A stretch of 64,000 nt of DNA from the NCBI RefSeq assembly GCF_032854445.1, contig NC_088301.1, positions 5,752,044 through 5,816,043 of the forward strand, read 5' to 3'. A program made the position numbers and the translations under genes. The notes under the pieces are model-generated. The model saw only the letters and a list, made by a program, of their open reading frames with translations. It had not been told where the DNA came from and did not search any database. Within the stretch, counting starts at the first letter, position 1; every line of letters starts with the position of its first letter. Of the stretch, positions 1-10,950 are shown one piece after another. This DNA is from Liolophura sinensis. Lineage: Eukaryota > Mollusca > Polyplacophora > Chitonida > Chitonidae.

Positions 1-577
1 ATCAATACTGCCCAATTGAGTCGTGTTGTTGTTGGTTTAAGCGGTGTATGTCTTGAAGTCAAGTGAAGTCACGCATACTTAATGCTGCTCTTTATCCGTG
101 CCCCAGGGGTGTGACACTGAATTTCGTCACGTGTCAGTGTCACACTTTTGGAGCATGAATAATTTATAATATTCATAGGATATTCTGTAAAAGAGGACGC
201 GCCGTTCACGCTATACAGTTGTTTTCAGTTTTAATGGCTTGTGTTTTTTTCTTTCAAGAAATTACAGTGCTCTGACACAGTAAGTGTTATAGCCACCATA
301 ATACATTTTATTCCGTAGTTAAACGAAGCAATTCAGATTATACACATGCAAATGCCAAGAGTATATGACCATCTAACTTTTAATATACGGTACCCGTGCT
401 AACTTGTAGCGCATCACGCATCCTGTGTCATATTTTACACTACGCAGTATGTAAATCTTGACAGTATTAAGTTAATAATTGGATGATATAGAATGCCAGC
501 AAAGTATCTGAATACACAAAAATTGATTTGGTTTTCCGCCATCAGAAAATATTGTCTTTTAAAGAACGTTCACTATG
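1..577. other. Upstream flank, no gene seen
   Basis: AT-rich DNA upstream of collagen-like copy 1. I see no coding segment. The one structured element is the inverted repeat at 109-145, listed separately. Confidence 0.5.
109..145. repeat. 12-bp perfect inverted repeat (hairpin)
   Basis: GTGTGACACTGA at 109-120 is matched exactly by its reverse complement at 134-145, with a 13-base spacer that includes CACGTG. It could form a hairpin or be a palindromic factor site, and it lies about 430 bp upstream of the TATA box of copy 1. Function unknown. Confidence 0.6.
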
Positions 578-637
578 TATATAAATGTTTGGTGAATTTC
601 TTATCGCACTCATTCTGACCTTACCGTCCGAGGCACT
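578..637 (+). promoter_or_regulatory. TATA box and core promoter of collagen-like copy 1
   Basis: TATATAAAT at 578-586 lies 52-60 bases before the ATG at 638, leaving room for a start site near 608-615 at GCACTCATTCTG. The same arrangement (TATATAAAT, then GCATTCATCTGG, then ATG-ATC) occurs at 12619 in front of copy 2. Conservation between paralogues supports a true promoter. Confidence 0.6.
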
Positions 638-694
638 ATGATCTGCGAAGTTTTCCTACTTTTCCTGGGCTTTATTTTAGTCCTAAATGTTCAG
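638..694 (+). CDS. Copy 1 exon 1: signal peptide
   Basis: Nineteen codons starting MICEVFLLFLGF, a hydrophobic secretion signal. It ends at CAG followed by donor GTTAGT. It aligns with exon 1 of copy 2 ([12 protein letters not shown]). The exon is intact, although the gene as a whole is broken. Confidence 0.65.
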
Positions 695-911
695 GTTAGT
701 GGAGCTTTTACGGGTAACCCGGCTGGTACCGTTCCTGTCTGGAATTCGTTTATCAAATTTTACATGTACACACAGTTTAATATTAATTGGTTATTAACCT
801 TGCTAACAAACAAACAAAGCCAAACACGAATATTGATGATGGAATGTTGAAGCTGAAAAGCGTTTTTGATACTCTCTGTATTATGCCATACCGCAGAAAT
901 TTTTCTTTTAG

Positions 912-993
912 GGCAAGGAGAAAGTAGTCAATCTTCCGACCACCTCTGCCCCGCTTCCTGAAGTGGTACGAGTCAAGGCGATTTTTGGGGAGG
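912..993 (+). CDS. Copy 1 exon 2
   Basis: Acceptor TTTTAG at 906-911, then 27 codons plus one base, starting GKEKVVNLPTTSAP. This parallels [14 protein letters not shown] of copy 2 exon 2. The donor is GTGGGA, weaker than the GTAAGA of copy 2, and the phase (one base over) is conserved. Confidence 0.55.
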
Positions 994-1437
994 GTGGGAA
1001 AATGTCAAAATTTCTCTCCGCGTCAGTGTGTACACTTTTGTAGGTGAAGATTGCGCATCAGACAGGTTGCATCTATTCTTCTAAATTTACGACCACCGGA
1101 GGTCTTCTCTGACTCAGTTCTAGTGTACGTCTCGTAGCTGATGTCAGATGTTTGACCAATGAGATCGCGTGTTAGAACTGGCACGGCTGCGTCTTTATTC
1201 AAGGAAGTTTGACTGGTACATGGTGAGGTCGGTGACTCTCATTAACCTGGGTGCGATTCCTATAAAGTCTCGAATTTGGTTAAATGATACTCTTTCTTTT
1301 GGTATATATGTCCAGTACATACTCTTATCGCCGTTGCGGTGAGTGTGGAATATTCCTGACAATTAATGCACCGTTAATATGATAAGTAAGATTATGCCTT
1401 CACGTCAACACAAATGCCACAATTGTCAAATGTCAAA
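994..1437. other. Copy 1 intron, unique part
   Basis: Intron of copy 1 before the block shared with the 36.8-kb region begins. I see no coding segment or repeat. Confidence 0.4.
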
Positions 1438-2589
1438 AGGCTGCACCTACTCAACACATTCTCCGCGCGTGACTTTCTCTCCGTCTTTACCTATCCCCGC
1501 CTACCTTTAACCCTTCCTTAATGCCCCCGTGTCCCTCTCTCTCTGTTACATGTGGTTCGGTCTGTCTGTGTTTACACTGGAATTAGAATCTGTAGTACCT
1601 TGTGTACATCACAAGATGGACTGATTATCAGAAAACATACCTCACAAAAGTCGTAAAAATCATAAAAAATATACTAGATGCATGTTTGGTTTTCCGATTA
1701 TTTACCTGGTACGTCAGTGTTGGCTGATGTCCAATATGCGAATATCTGTTTGGACGCCTAGATTTTATTTATACGAGATAAAGTCATATCTTCAAAAGCC
1801 CCATTTTCTTTTATGTTGACCATGAGACCTAGCATGAGTCACAGTAATGATTATTTAATCGAGACCAACCCTAGGCAAATGATAATACCGCTCAATATTC
1901 TGTCAAACCACAAAGCTCTATAATATGTCTTAATGTCGTAAATGATTCAAGCCTTTTATACATCACACCACCCTGTATGAATTGTACTGGGCCTATACTC
2001 TACGTCACAGGGATTTTGAAAGGTTTCACTGGGCTCAGTGTCTTACGTGAAAGCTACATGCCAAAAAGGTGTTGATGAACATAAACAGTAGAACCTGAAA
2101 ACGTATACCAAAATGAAGTCAAATAAAAGTTCCAACGGGACTGTGCAAATTGGAAAATAGTGTACAATCTCGTTGTTTTTCAGATGGAAATGTTTTGTAA
2201 AAAAAACAACATCATATTTCTTTAGTACATTCCATACATTTCCCGAAGGCCTATTTCCCCCAAAACATACTAGCACACAACAATTCACTATACAAACGCC
2301 AAAAAAGAGAATCTGATTGGTATTTTTGTTGTTTGTTTTATTTCAGGTCTCGTCGCCTCCAGTCCGCCTTATAACAAAAACAAACCATGTGACTAATCTA
2401 GAATTAAGCGTCTTAACAGAACCTAAGGAACCTTTAAGAGTGTATGAACCTATACACATCAGTTCAATCATTTATTTACAATCCCTGTATTTGAAATATC
2501 ATATCTATGCTAAATGTAATCGGTTTAATCGGAAATTTTTTCACTGTTATTTTACTATGCCAAGCATTATACATCTAGTACTATCCGAT

Positions 2590-2648
2590 CCATCCAGTCT
2601 TCCGGGCCCTGCAGGACGGCAAGGGGAGACTGGACGAGAGGACTTCCG
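2590..2648 (+). pseudogene. Copy 1 degenerate collagen exon
   Basis: Aligns with the end of the copy 2 collagen exon. GPAGRQGETGRE is readable, but an internal deletion puts the conserved RGLP end out of frame before donor GTAAGT at 2649. Most of the upstream Gly-X-Y coding sequence is gone. Confidence 0.6.
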
Positions 2649-2973
2649 GTAAGTATTGTGGCGAGGTTATACAGACATTGTGCTATTTTGGCAGAAAGAG
2701 CCAGAAATCTTTTTTCTTCAAATCCTAGTCAATTAAAATGTTTTCCTTGGCTAAACGTATGCCGTTAATGTTATATCACAACATTGCATGTGTATACCGA
2801 TAGAAGGTCACAGCTGAAAAAGTTTCCAGTACTTGCATGTATAGTCACGTTGATGACTGATCAGTGTTGCCAGCTGGTTTAAACTGTATGTTTTGTTCAA
2901 TATTGTTGCATTTGGACAACAGAATAAACTTAAGCACGTTTAACCTTCATCCGTCATCTGTCAGGACTGTAGA

Positions 2974-3092
2974 GTACGTGGGAAGGTCTGTCAACAACGT
3001 ACGGTCGTGGGTTTCCCCCGGGCTGTGCACGGTTTCTTCCCATCATAATGCTGGCCGCCGTCGTATAAGTGAAATATTCTTGAATACGGCGG
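2974..3092 (+). mobile_element. SINE-1, 3' part
   Basis: Contains the conserved GGTCGTGGGTTTCCCCCGGG core and the GTCGTATAAGTGAAATATTC 3' region. The 5' tRNA-like head is absent. It forms an inverted pair with 5232-5382. Confidence 0.75.
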
Positions 3093-3303
3093 AACAGTAG
3101 ATAACAGAATAAATGGAACAGTAGACACTGTCTCTGGACAAATGATTAGGTGTGTGTAAGAACTGTGGCGTCACATATAGAATGTTTAATACATGTACAT
3201 AGGAGTTAGCTGTTTTTTTTTGTTTTTTTTTTTTTGAGGGGGGGGGGGTCCTTTTTTTATTTTTTGTTTTTTCCACTTATCAAGACTGGAATTGACTTCA
3301 TAG

Positions 3304-3328
3304 TGAATTGCAGAGCCCCCATTAGTTG
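3304..3328 (+). pseudogene. Copy 1 25-base mini-exon with stop
   Basis: Counterpart of 19456-19480 and 38430-38454, which read GIAEPPLV plus one base. Acceptor (TAG) and donor (GTAAGT) are present, but the first codon is TGA instead of GGA. Confidence 0.6.
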
Positions 3329-4950
3329 GTAAGTAATTGATTTCTTACGTGGTACTGATGGATACTGAGAGGGTGTGAAGAAACAAAGAAGAGTGTGAAC
3401 GAAGGAAATAAAGTGGCACAAAACATTTTTCACATGTCTGCTTATATCTGAAAATGGCCCTCCACCCAGTAAGCATTAGGAACAACTTATCGGGCATGAT
3501 TGGCCTTCAACTCAGGTGTCTACGAGTATATCAGCTTACTCTAGTTCAAACTGTGCGTGCTCTGCAGGAAATACATTACCTTGTTTAACATTTTGGCTGT
3601 CGATGTCAGATTGCCTTCTTCAGCTCTTATTCGACGATTCACGACGCAGGAAGCGCAATAATCTAAAACCACGGTAAAATGATGTTACAAACTCTGGCCA
3701 ATGAACAAGTGCATTATCAGTCAAACAATATAATGTACATTTTCTGGTTTAATTCTTTCTCCCAGATTTTGTTTCTTGACACTACCAATCTTGATGCTAA
3801 CATGTGCAGAAGTCTTTTATTATGCGTCCTATGAACAAAAATATGCCGTTAACTCCAAAAATGTTTGGGCTGGTTGGTTGGTCTCAGGATCCAATGGCCC
3901 AAAGTTTAAAGTCCCTTGATCGATGTAGTCTTTACAATGAATCAGACTTTTTCCTGTAATCTCACTTTTAGTTCTTAGAGATATAAAAGTGGTTGCAAAG
4001 GCGGTATTGCAATATTAAAGAAATTAACTAAAAAAAATTGTTTTACAGAAACAAAGGAAGTAATTTAATTTACATGAAACAGTAACACACAATTCTCTGA
4101 GAATATATACATCGACCTTTTTTCATGGTGGCAGTACTTTGTTACATAGTTTATCCATGCCTCTAGCCCATTCGTAGATGGCGTCCTTTATTTTTAAGAA
4201 GGTAGTTTCCTTGATAACTATCCTCGTTCTGATAGTAACCTGTCTTCGTGTATTGAAGTTTCTCTGTTGTGCATAGCAATAGCAGAACATGATCTCTAAC
4301 ATATCTGGTAAGTCAAATAGCTCCGTATAAATGAGAAATATTAACGGAAAACCTTAACTAAATACTAGTTAACTCATGTATCTTCGATATACCAGATGGC
4401 TCCGTCGCATACCAGTTTGAGAATGTAGTGTAATGAACACCGCTGACATTATCGATATGTGACACTATTCCTGTGTATATGGCATAAAGCAACAAAAATT
4501 CACATCTTCCCAAACACGGCTGATACCATGGTCAAGAAGTAATAAGTAATACAATAATAAGTATATACTGCATAAAAAAAAACAACGTAAACAACGCAAA
4601 CCGTAACAAAAACACGGCTAATACCTTCCCGACCTAAAAAAGACATAACGGAAAACATTGGCAGATTTTTTAGCTAGTGTAATATAATGGGTGCGCATTC
4701 AGAACGGGGTGGGATGTACTTAGTTTTGTCAATGTTTTTTTGAAAATTAGGCAGAGATAATAGAATACGTAAGATGTCGGGATGTCAATTTTTGTTTCTG
4801 TGGGCAAACGTGCCGTAAACTGTGGCGGACTAACGTCCTAGACTTATATGACCTCAACTGTTCTTTACGGACTAACGTCCTAGAAATATACGACCTCAGC
4901 TGTTCTTTACGTGTTGCCTATTATATACATTGCGTTGTATTGTTAAACAG

Positions 4951-5016
4951 GTGGCGCTGTTTATACCTGATGGGGAAGAAAAGTATGTCCTGATCATTCA
5001 GTTATGTTGTACCCAG
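4951..5016 (+). pseudogene. Copy 1 WGRK exon with stop
   Basis: Sixty-six bases between AACAG and GTATAT, the same length and phase as 22516-22581. It reads GGAVYT, then TGA, then WGRKVCPD. The single-base change has replaced an arginine of the paralogue. Confidence 0.7.
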
Positions 5017-5231
5017 GTATATACTGACTCGTTCTTTAAAGTCCCACTTGTGGAATATCTTTTTTGCTGACAAACTCCGTATGTTATAAATAATCGGTGG
5101 TCTTAGAAACGTAGACTTTGGTCTAAAGACCCCTGGCGTGTGTTAAGCAATGACATATGTGTCTAGTATACTACGTTTATCTTCTATCGTTGCATACATT
5201 TACGTTCTTTGTCCAATAAGGATATATTACA

Positions 5232-5382
5232 ATTATTTATTTATTTGATTGGCGTTTTACGCCGTATTCAAGAATATTTTACTTATACGACGGCGACCAA
5301 CATTATGGTGGGAGGAAACCGGGCACAGTCCGGGGGAAATCCACGACCATCCGTACGTTGTTGACAGACCTTCCCACGTACT
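5232..5382 (-). mobile_element. SINE-1, 3' part, inverted to 2974-3092
   Basis: On the - strand it shows the same core and 3' tail, ending in AAATAAATAAAT. The match with 2974-3092 continues about 60 bases further upstream (to about 5445) into sequence that is not the usual SINE-1 head, so the two are closer relatives than ordinary copies. Confidence 0.75.
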
Positions 5383-5445
5383 CTAAAGTCCTGACAGATG
5401 ACGGATGAAGGTTAAACGTGCTTTAGTTCATCCTGTTGTCCAGTG

Positions 5446-5835
5446 ATCACTGCTTTTTTTTCACTTTTACCTCTTATATGTGCCATTTATATGGCTTTTT
5501 TAAAATTTCAACACGTTCCTTTTGGAACTGCTATTTTAGGTTGTTTTCGAAATGTCGGACTTGACGCGTAGATGCGATACTTATGTATGAATACAAACAT
5601 CCTCGACGTCCGTAAAAGCCTAGTCACAAGCTACACTGATAACTAATGAAGACATCATGTAAGCAAAAAAGGAAGGTAACCTTTGCAAATCTGACTGATT
5701 GTACGATAAGACGTGAGAAAACTCAGCGAATCTTGATGAATTTAAGAATGTCGGCAGAGATCGTGAGGCGATAGTGATGCGGCCGCAGGTGGTTGTTGTG
5801 CGTACATAAAAACGATCTGGTTGCAATCAGTTGTG
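5446..5835. other. Intergenic, nothing recognised
   Basis: No exon, repeat family or RNA gene seen. A 68-codon reading frame on the - strand ending at 5620 has no recognisable motif. Confidence 0.4.
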
Positions 5836-7860
5836 ATCTACATAAGCTCTGACTTATCATAATCGGTTGGACTTTTGCGTGCGGGCTCCATAAGAGCATC
5901 ACAAACTATCTTCAATAATCGTTTGCACATTTACGCCACAGAGTGCCTTTGATTTCGTGTAATGTAGTGACAACCGCGGATGTCTGTGAAGAGCCCATGG
6001 TCGCCATTAACCACCATGAAAAGATCGTGACGAATTCAGAGGCGGTTGGTGGTCGTTGTTGAGGTGAAACTGGGCCTTATGCTATTCTCCTTCTGGCCAC
6101 GGTATCTGCCCGACCCTTACGTTTAAAGTCGACTTTACTCGAGACTCTACTCCTAGTGGGGTCATTTAATTGTCCTGGTTATATCTTGATATGTCGTTGT
6201 CGTTCTTGTTTATTCTTTTGAACGTGTTCAAAACTGTCGTGAGATTCGGTCAAGCTTTACAGTCGTGACATTGTTTACTTTGTGTTGTGTTTTAATCATG
6301 CAAAAATTATTTTGATTGGGTCGCAAATATCGGTATTTGGCTTGGGTTTGTAGTAATTAAGTCGCCACATTCCGACCAGTCTTTGAACACTCGTGTTTAG
6401 TCGTGGAACTTTGTTTGAGCGATGAGCTGCGACAACTGGGTCACGAAGACTTGAAATGGTCGTAAACAGTCGTGAATATAGTCCTGGTCAGTGAGACCTC
6501 AGTAAAAAGCTAGCACATTGGAAGGATATATGACGACTTGCCATGACTGTAGCAAACTGCACTGGAAATAACTCCGACCTCAAAAAACTACGACCTGGCC
6601 AAGAGCATCCAAGATAACCTTCCGCCTCGTCACAACGACGATTCCATCCCGGTTTGATAGATCACGTGGGAACGCTTGAGTATGAACCTGTATGTGGTAT
6701 GACCTTCATGATCTCCATCGTATTCAACAATGACGAAGCAATTCAAGAAGCTGACATCGATGAGGAAGAAAGTATCCTGCTGGCTGTTATGCGCCGGCTA
6801 AAACGAACGAACCACGTTAAATATGAACGAAAGTGAAGTGTGGAAACGAAAGCGGTTGTTACGCTGAGCTGGATATGAACACAACTTTCTTCTCCTTCCT
6901 ACAAAGGTCTTCCATGAGCTAGAGCTCCAGCACCCCGTTTCCTGAAAGAAAACATATTTATGCGGAAGGCACTGTAGACAGGCATTTACACGTGATTCCT
7001 GCAATTAGTTCTGATCTATTTATATTATGACTAATCATAATTTATCGGACTTTGGCGTACCTGCTCCGGAGGAGCATTACGAAACATCTTTATAAATCGT
7101 ATGCACATATTCGTCACAGGGTTTCAATGATTTTATGCATCTGATTACCGCGGATTAATTACTGAGTGGATGGTTAGTTTAGGTGTGACGACTTGCCTTG
7201 AAGGTATTAAATTCTATTGCCAATAACTCCAAAGACAAAAAAGTTGATTGTCAGTGTATAACTACAAACAACTTCAAGAGTTTCGGTATCGGGGTAAATT
7301 GGCATTATTCACGAACGTAAAAGATCAGGACGAATCCTCCAGGTCACATGTGGTCGTAGCTTTACTGAGACTAGGCTTGAAAAAGCGTAGACATTGGATA
7401 TGTCAGGACTTGCCAAGATTGCAGCAAGACCCATCACGAATATTTCCTATCTCCCACAGCTTTACGGCCTAGCTAAGGCTATCCAAGGTAACATCCCGGC
7501 TCTCTAGAACAACCATTCCATTTCTACTTGCGGTCATGTGGAAACGCTTTTGGAAAAAACGATCCTGCTGGCTAGTGTGCTTATGATAAAACAAGAAACC
7601 AACAAAAATTCATAACGAAAGGAGAATGTGAGAGAAAATTGCTACTTAGATCTGAATATGGACAGTGTGAGACGTTATTGGCTAAATTACATCCAGAAGA
7701 CGAAAGGGGCTACGAAAACTTTCTTTACCTTTCTCCAGAGCTCATTCATGAGCCGGCTGCTAAGTCTGCGACCCAGCTTTTAAAAACGAAGATTCATTTA
7801 CGCGGAAAGCACTGGAGTCAGGTATACATGTACATGCGCAATGTCCGTTTTACCTAGTAA
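5836..7860. repeat. Imperfect direct duplication of about 1 kb
   Basis: Segment about 5836-5985 (ATCATAATCGG, then CATCACAAAC, ending ACCGCGG) resembles about 7012-7155, and 6640-6900 resembles 7500-7680 (GATCCTGCTGGCT against AGTATCCTGCTGGCT; ACGACTTGCC at 6533 and 7189). Open stretches at 6654-6836, 7248-7472 and 7639-7857 fall in the units but show no known domain and differ in frame. Probably a decayed repeat or gene fragment, origin unknown. Confidence 0.4.
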
Positions 7861-8077
7861 CGTTTTATCTCATCTCGTCAACAGAGGTGTGGATAGAGGT
7901 AGTTCTAAAATTTTCAACCCGTGGACAAAATAGTATATAGGCATCCGAGGGTAAAGGGATTGTCATCAAAAATATGTGTCCACAAAATATAGGATCATTC
8001 TACCACAAGGACATCTACAAGACTTTACCCTGTAGTGCTTGCAGCCGTTGCGGAGGCCAACTACAAGCTATGGTGAG

Positions 8078-8284
8078 GGGTCTCCGTGGCCTAGCGGTTA
8101 GCGTGCTACCGCAGAACAACCATTATAGTCCAGAATATTCTGACTTCCACCCCAGGCTTGCGTGGAATGGCATGCCAGCAACCTGTGGATTGCCCGTGGT
8201 TTCTCCGGACTTTCCCTGGTTTCCTCTCACCATAAAGCTAGCCATGGTCGTATAAGTGTACTCCAATCAATTAAATAAAATCAA
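8078..8284 (+). mobile_element. SINE-1, near full length, divergent
   Basis: Starts with a tRNA-like head (GGTCTCCGTGGCCTAGCGG, an A-box-like segment), followed by a divergent core and a 3' end with AATAAA-like repeats. Confidence 0.65.
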
Positions 8285-8345
8285 TCATTAAGGAGTGAAT
8301 CCGACAGAATGAGGTTTGATGCAAGAATCTCACCACAAAACATAA

Positions 8346-8470
8346 CGTTCCCCCGGGCTCTGTCCGGTTTTCTCGCACCATAATGCTGGCCGCCGCCGTA
8401 TAAGTGAAATATTCATTAATACCAATAACACCAATATACCAATAACACCAATCGAATAAATAAATAAATC
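8346..8470 (+). mobile_element. SINE-1, 3' fragment
   Basis: CCCCCGGGCTCTGTCCGG core and CCGTATAAGTGAAATATTC, then a locally expanded ACCAATAACACC repeat and AAATAAATAAAT tail. Confidence 0.7.
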
Positions 8471-9866
8471 AAAACATAACGCGCACATATTAGAAAGAAA
8501 ACTTAGAGGTATGTAACCTATTCTCCATGGTGTTTATAGAACATGCAGATGCGTAAAATGAGGTGCACAATATAACATAACGCATAATCACGGAACGTAA
8601 AGTGCGCTCAGTGGTGTATTACCCGCATATGTGACAAGTGTGACGTTATTAGCCATTATAGCTACCGATAACAAGGATTTAACAGTGTTTTATTTTTACG
8701 TGTTGCGATAACATCCTGTCAGTTTACCCGATTTATGGTTCTACTCTAACTATTCATGTAAATGCTTCAAATAGGAGCACTTTGCACTCTCCGTAGCAAC
8801 ACGCATGGCTTATGCTGCTTTATGTAGGAATACAGCGGTGGTTATTGCTATGTATTAGGCGTTACTGGTCTGATGTGTGCGACGTTATCAATAAAACAAC
8901 AATGTCAACCAGTAAAATTTGGGACTAAACGAATATCTGTCTAAACAGCATGTACTCAGATCCTGGTTGTTTGTTACGATGACTTGTTTAACAAGTCAGA
9001 CAGGTATCATTAACCGTCATGTGTCTCGTCAAGGGAAAAACGTGAGGAAGACTTTGCTGACTGCTTGTTGTTTGCAAACTGCCATAAAGGTTGAAATGCG
9101 AAAGAGAACAGCCATTTCAGGATTCAGTTTATGAAGGTTGCACAGTGCATATATCACAAAATGTTCAAATATACGATCTCCTTTTAAGCTATACAAAATC
9201 CAAATACCACAAATACAGTAAGTAGGTTGGATCCGGGTTCATAAAGCCTGTAGAGTACACAATTCAGGGACCCTTTTTTTGTGCGACATGTATATGTCAA
9301 ATGTCGCACTGACTCGGTTAGAACACTATTATACAATCGTCAGTTGGCAAACTTTACGTCAAGCATGTTTAGGCGTGCTGGGCTGTCTTTGCTTAAAATG
9401 AAAACAGGATTTACAGGTTACACCATTACTGGTATACAAATTCCAAGGGCGAATAAGTATACTAGAGCAGGTAACACCCCAAATAACTAGCCTTGGTTTG
9501 CTCAAGACACCCAGGTCTGGAAGATGTTTATTACAACCTAATCACGCAGTGGACATTCTAGAAACACGATTGTTTGTTTCATGACAGATGTATTTGGGGG
9601 CAAACTGGCAACATGGTAATGGAAAAATATCAAACTAAATGTTGGTAAAGGTCGTCGGTTTATTGTAAGCATTGTCAGAGACATTTACATAGTTTAAAGT
9701 GAATCGATTGCAAATGTGACTTTGAAACTGTTTTCAACGATCAAAGTATCGTTTTAATCTCTCTTCAAAGAATGCTTTCTATTATACCACACACTATTTA
9801 GCTCCAGTAAAAATGTTTCTCTTTTTAATTTTCATTTTCGTATTAGGTGTGTTGTTTGTATTCTGT
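8471..9866. other. Intergenic, nothing recognised
   Basis: Two frames at 8919-9134 and 9281-9490 are open but show no known domain, biased composition or splice context. I do not call them genes. Confidence 0.4.
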
Positions 9867-9876
9867 TATATACATT

Positions 9877-10154
9877 AATTTATTTTATTATATTTATTTG
9901 ATTGGTGTTTTACGCCAATCAAATTTTAGAATATTTCACTTATACGACGGCGGCCAGCATTATGGTGGGAGGAAACCGGGCAGAGCCCGGGGGAAACCCA
10001 CGACCATCCGCAGGTTGCTGGCAGACATTTCCACGTACTGCCGGAGAGGAAGCCAGCATGAGCTGGACTTGAACTCACAGCGACCGCATTGGTGAGAGAC
10101 TCCTGGGTCATTACGCTGCGATAGCGCGCTAACCGACTGAGCCATGGAACCCCC
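9877..10154 (-). mobile_element. SINE-1, full length with target-site duplication
   Basis: The - strand runs from a tRNA-like head (GGTTCCATGGCTCAGTCGG; B-box-like GAGTTCAAGTCC) through the core to an AATAAA-type tail. TATATACATT at 9867-9876 is repeated exactly at 10155-10164, a 10-bp target-site duplication expected of LINE-driven insertion. Confidence 0.85.
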
Positions 10155-10635
10155 TATATACATTGTATCGGAGTGTGTACCTGTGGTGTATAAGAATAGT
10201 TTTGTTGATATCTTATCAAATTTACCGCTGTCAGTGAGGTTTTAAATGATTCTATTAGATACCCCCCCCACCCCTCAGGTGGTGAAGTCTAACAGCATAC
10301 AAACCCTCCGTCCTCCATATTAAATTAATGTTTTAACATTCAGGCTAATACACAATGAAATCTTTACCCACTGAGGGCTTTTGTCGTCAACAGACCCGCT
10401 GAAGAAATAAATGAGTTTTGTTTTAGGTATAGATGTCGTGAACTATTTATCAGCTGCCTGTAAATCCAACATCTATTTCTTAGTCTCCTGTCTCATTTGC
10501 GTAGATTTGTATCGTTCACTACCGTAATTCATTAATATCGTGGGAAATGAAAGTGACGCGCTTAAGCTATGATGCTAGGGGCCTGTGTGTGATTTGCTCT
10601 ATTTAAACATTTTCATAAACAATTCAAATGAGACG

Positions 10636-10950
10636 ACCACTTCGGTGGTGTGATGATTAGAGCGTCCTTCTTGAAGTTGGGACAGCCCAAAATAAATAAA
10701 ACTTTAAAACTGGTACTTGCTGCTTCCTCGCTTGGCGTTCGGCTCTAAGAAATTAGAACAAGGAAACAGGACTGGTTGGCCGTGTATCAGCATAATGTGA
10801 CTGGGTGGGGTGTCCTATCTGGTGTCTTCAGTGGCGGTAGCATGTTAGCGGCATCAACTCGCACTGCCACAAGAGAACACAACATATGTACACACACCTA
10901 ATGACTCTTCGTGGTCAAATGACTGAAAAATTGTTAGGTACGACCAAGGA
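10636..10950 (+). mobile_element. SINE-2, near full length
   Basis: tRNA-like head (CTTCGGTGGTGTGATGATTA) then GGTACTTGCTGC, GTGACTGGGTGGGGTGTC and a 3' end TGACTGAAAAATTGTTAGGT. The same parts occur reversed at 22583-22812 and 60480-60620. I recognise this as a repeat type common in marine molluscs; no family name is given. Confidence 0.65.

Larger units (their letters stand above)
1438..4700. repeat. Segmental duplication, block A
   Basis: Collinear but diverged similarity to block B (about 36.8-40.2 kb). Shared landmarks include TATAATATGTCT near 1920 and 36968, the TTGTTTGTTTTATTTCA stretch near 2330 and 37523, the degenerate collagen exon, the mini-exon, and a segment around 3600-3720 matching 38470-38590. 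Block A alone carries the SINE-1 fragment at 2974-3092; block B alone carries a SINE-1 at 38842-39113 and the amplified 126-bp repeat. Confidence 0.65.
638..5016 (+). pseudogene. Short-chain collagen-like gene, decayed copy 1
   Basis: Paralogue of the intact gene at 12673-24523, recognised exon by exon. Exon 1 (638-694) encodes a 19-residue signal peptide and exon 2 (912-993) is open; both have correct borders. The collagen exon (about 2590-2648) keeps only a few Gly-X-Y triplets and has lost bases, so its end is out of frame. The 25-base exon (3304-3328) starts with TGA where the paralogue has GGA. The exon for the WGRK..CP segment (4951-5016) has TGA at 4968-4970 where the paralogue has CGC. 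No copy of the large Cys-rich terminal exon is found downstream. I infer a dead tandem duplicate that may still be transcribed, because promoter and first splice sites look sound. Confidence 0.75.

Noticed and set aside
9926-10163. Several overlapping frames with RRPALWW-like peptides, also seen near 38867 and 41295
   Set aside because: Translations of SINE-1; the same peptides recur wherever the SINE does.
10636-10700. Possible tRNA gene
   Set aside because: Only a tRNA-like head continuing into a SINE-2 body; no complete cloverleaf.
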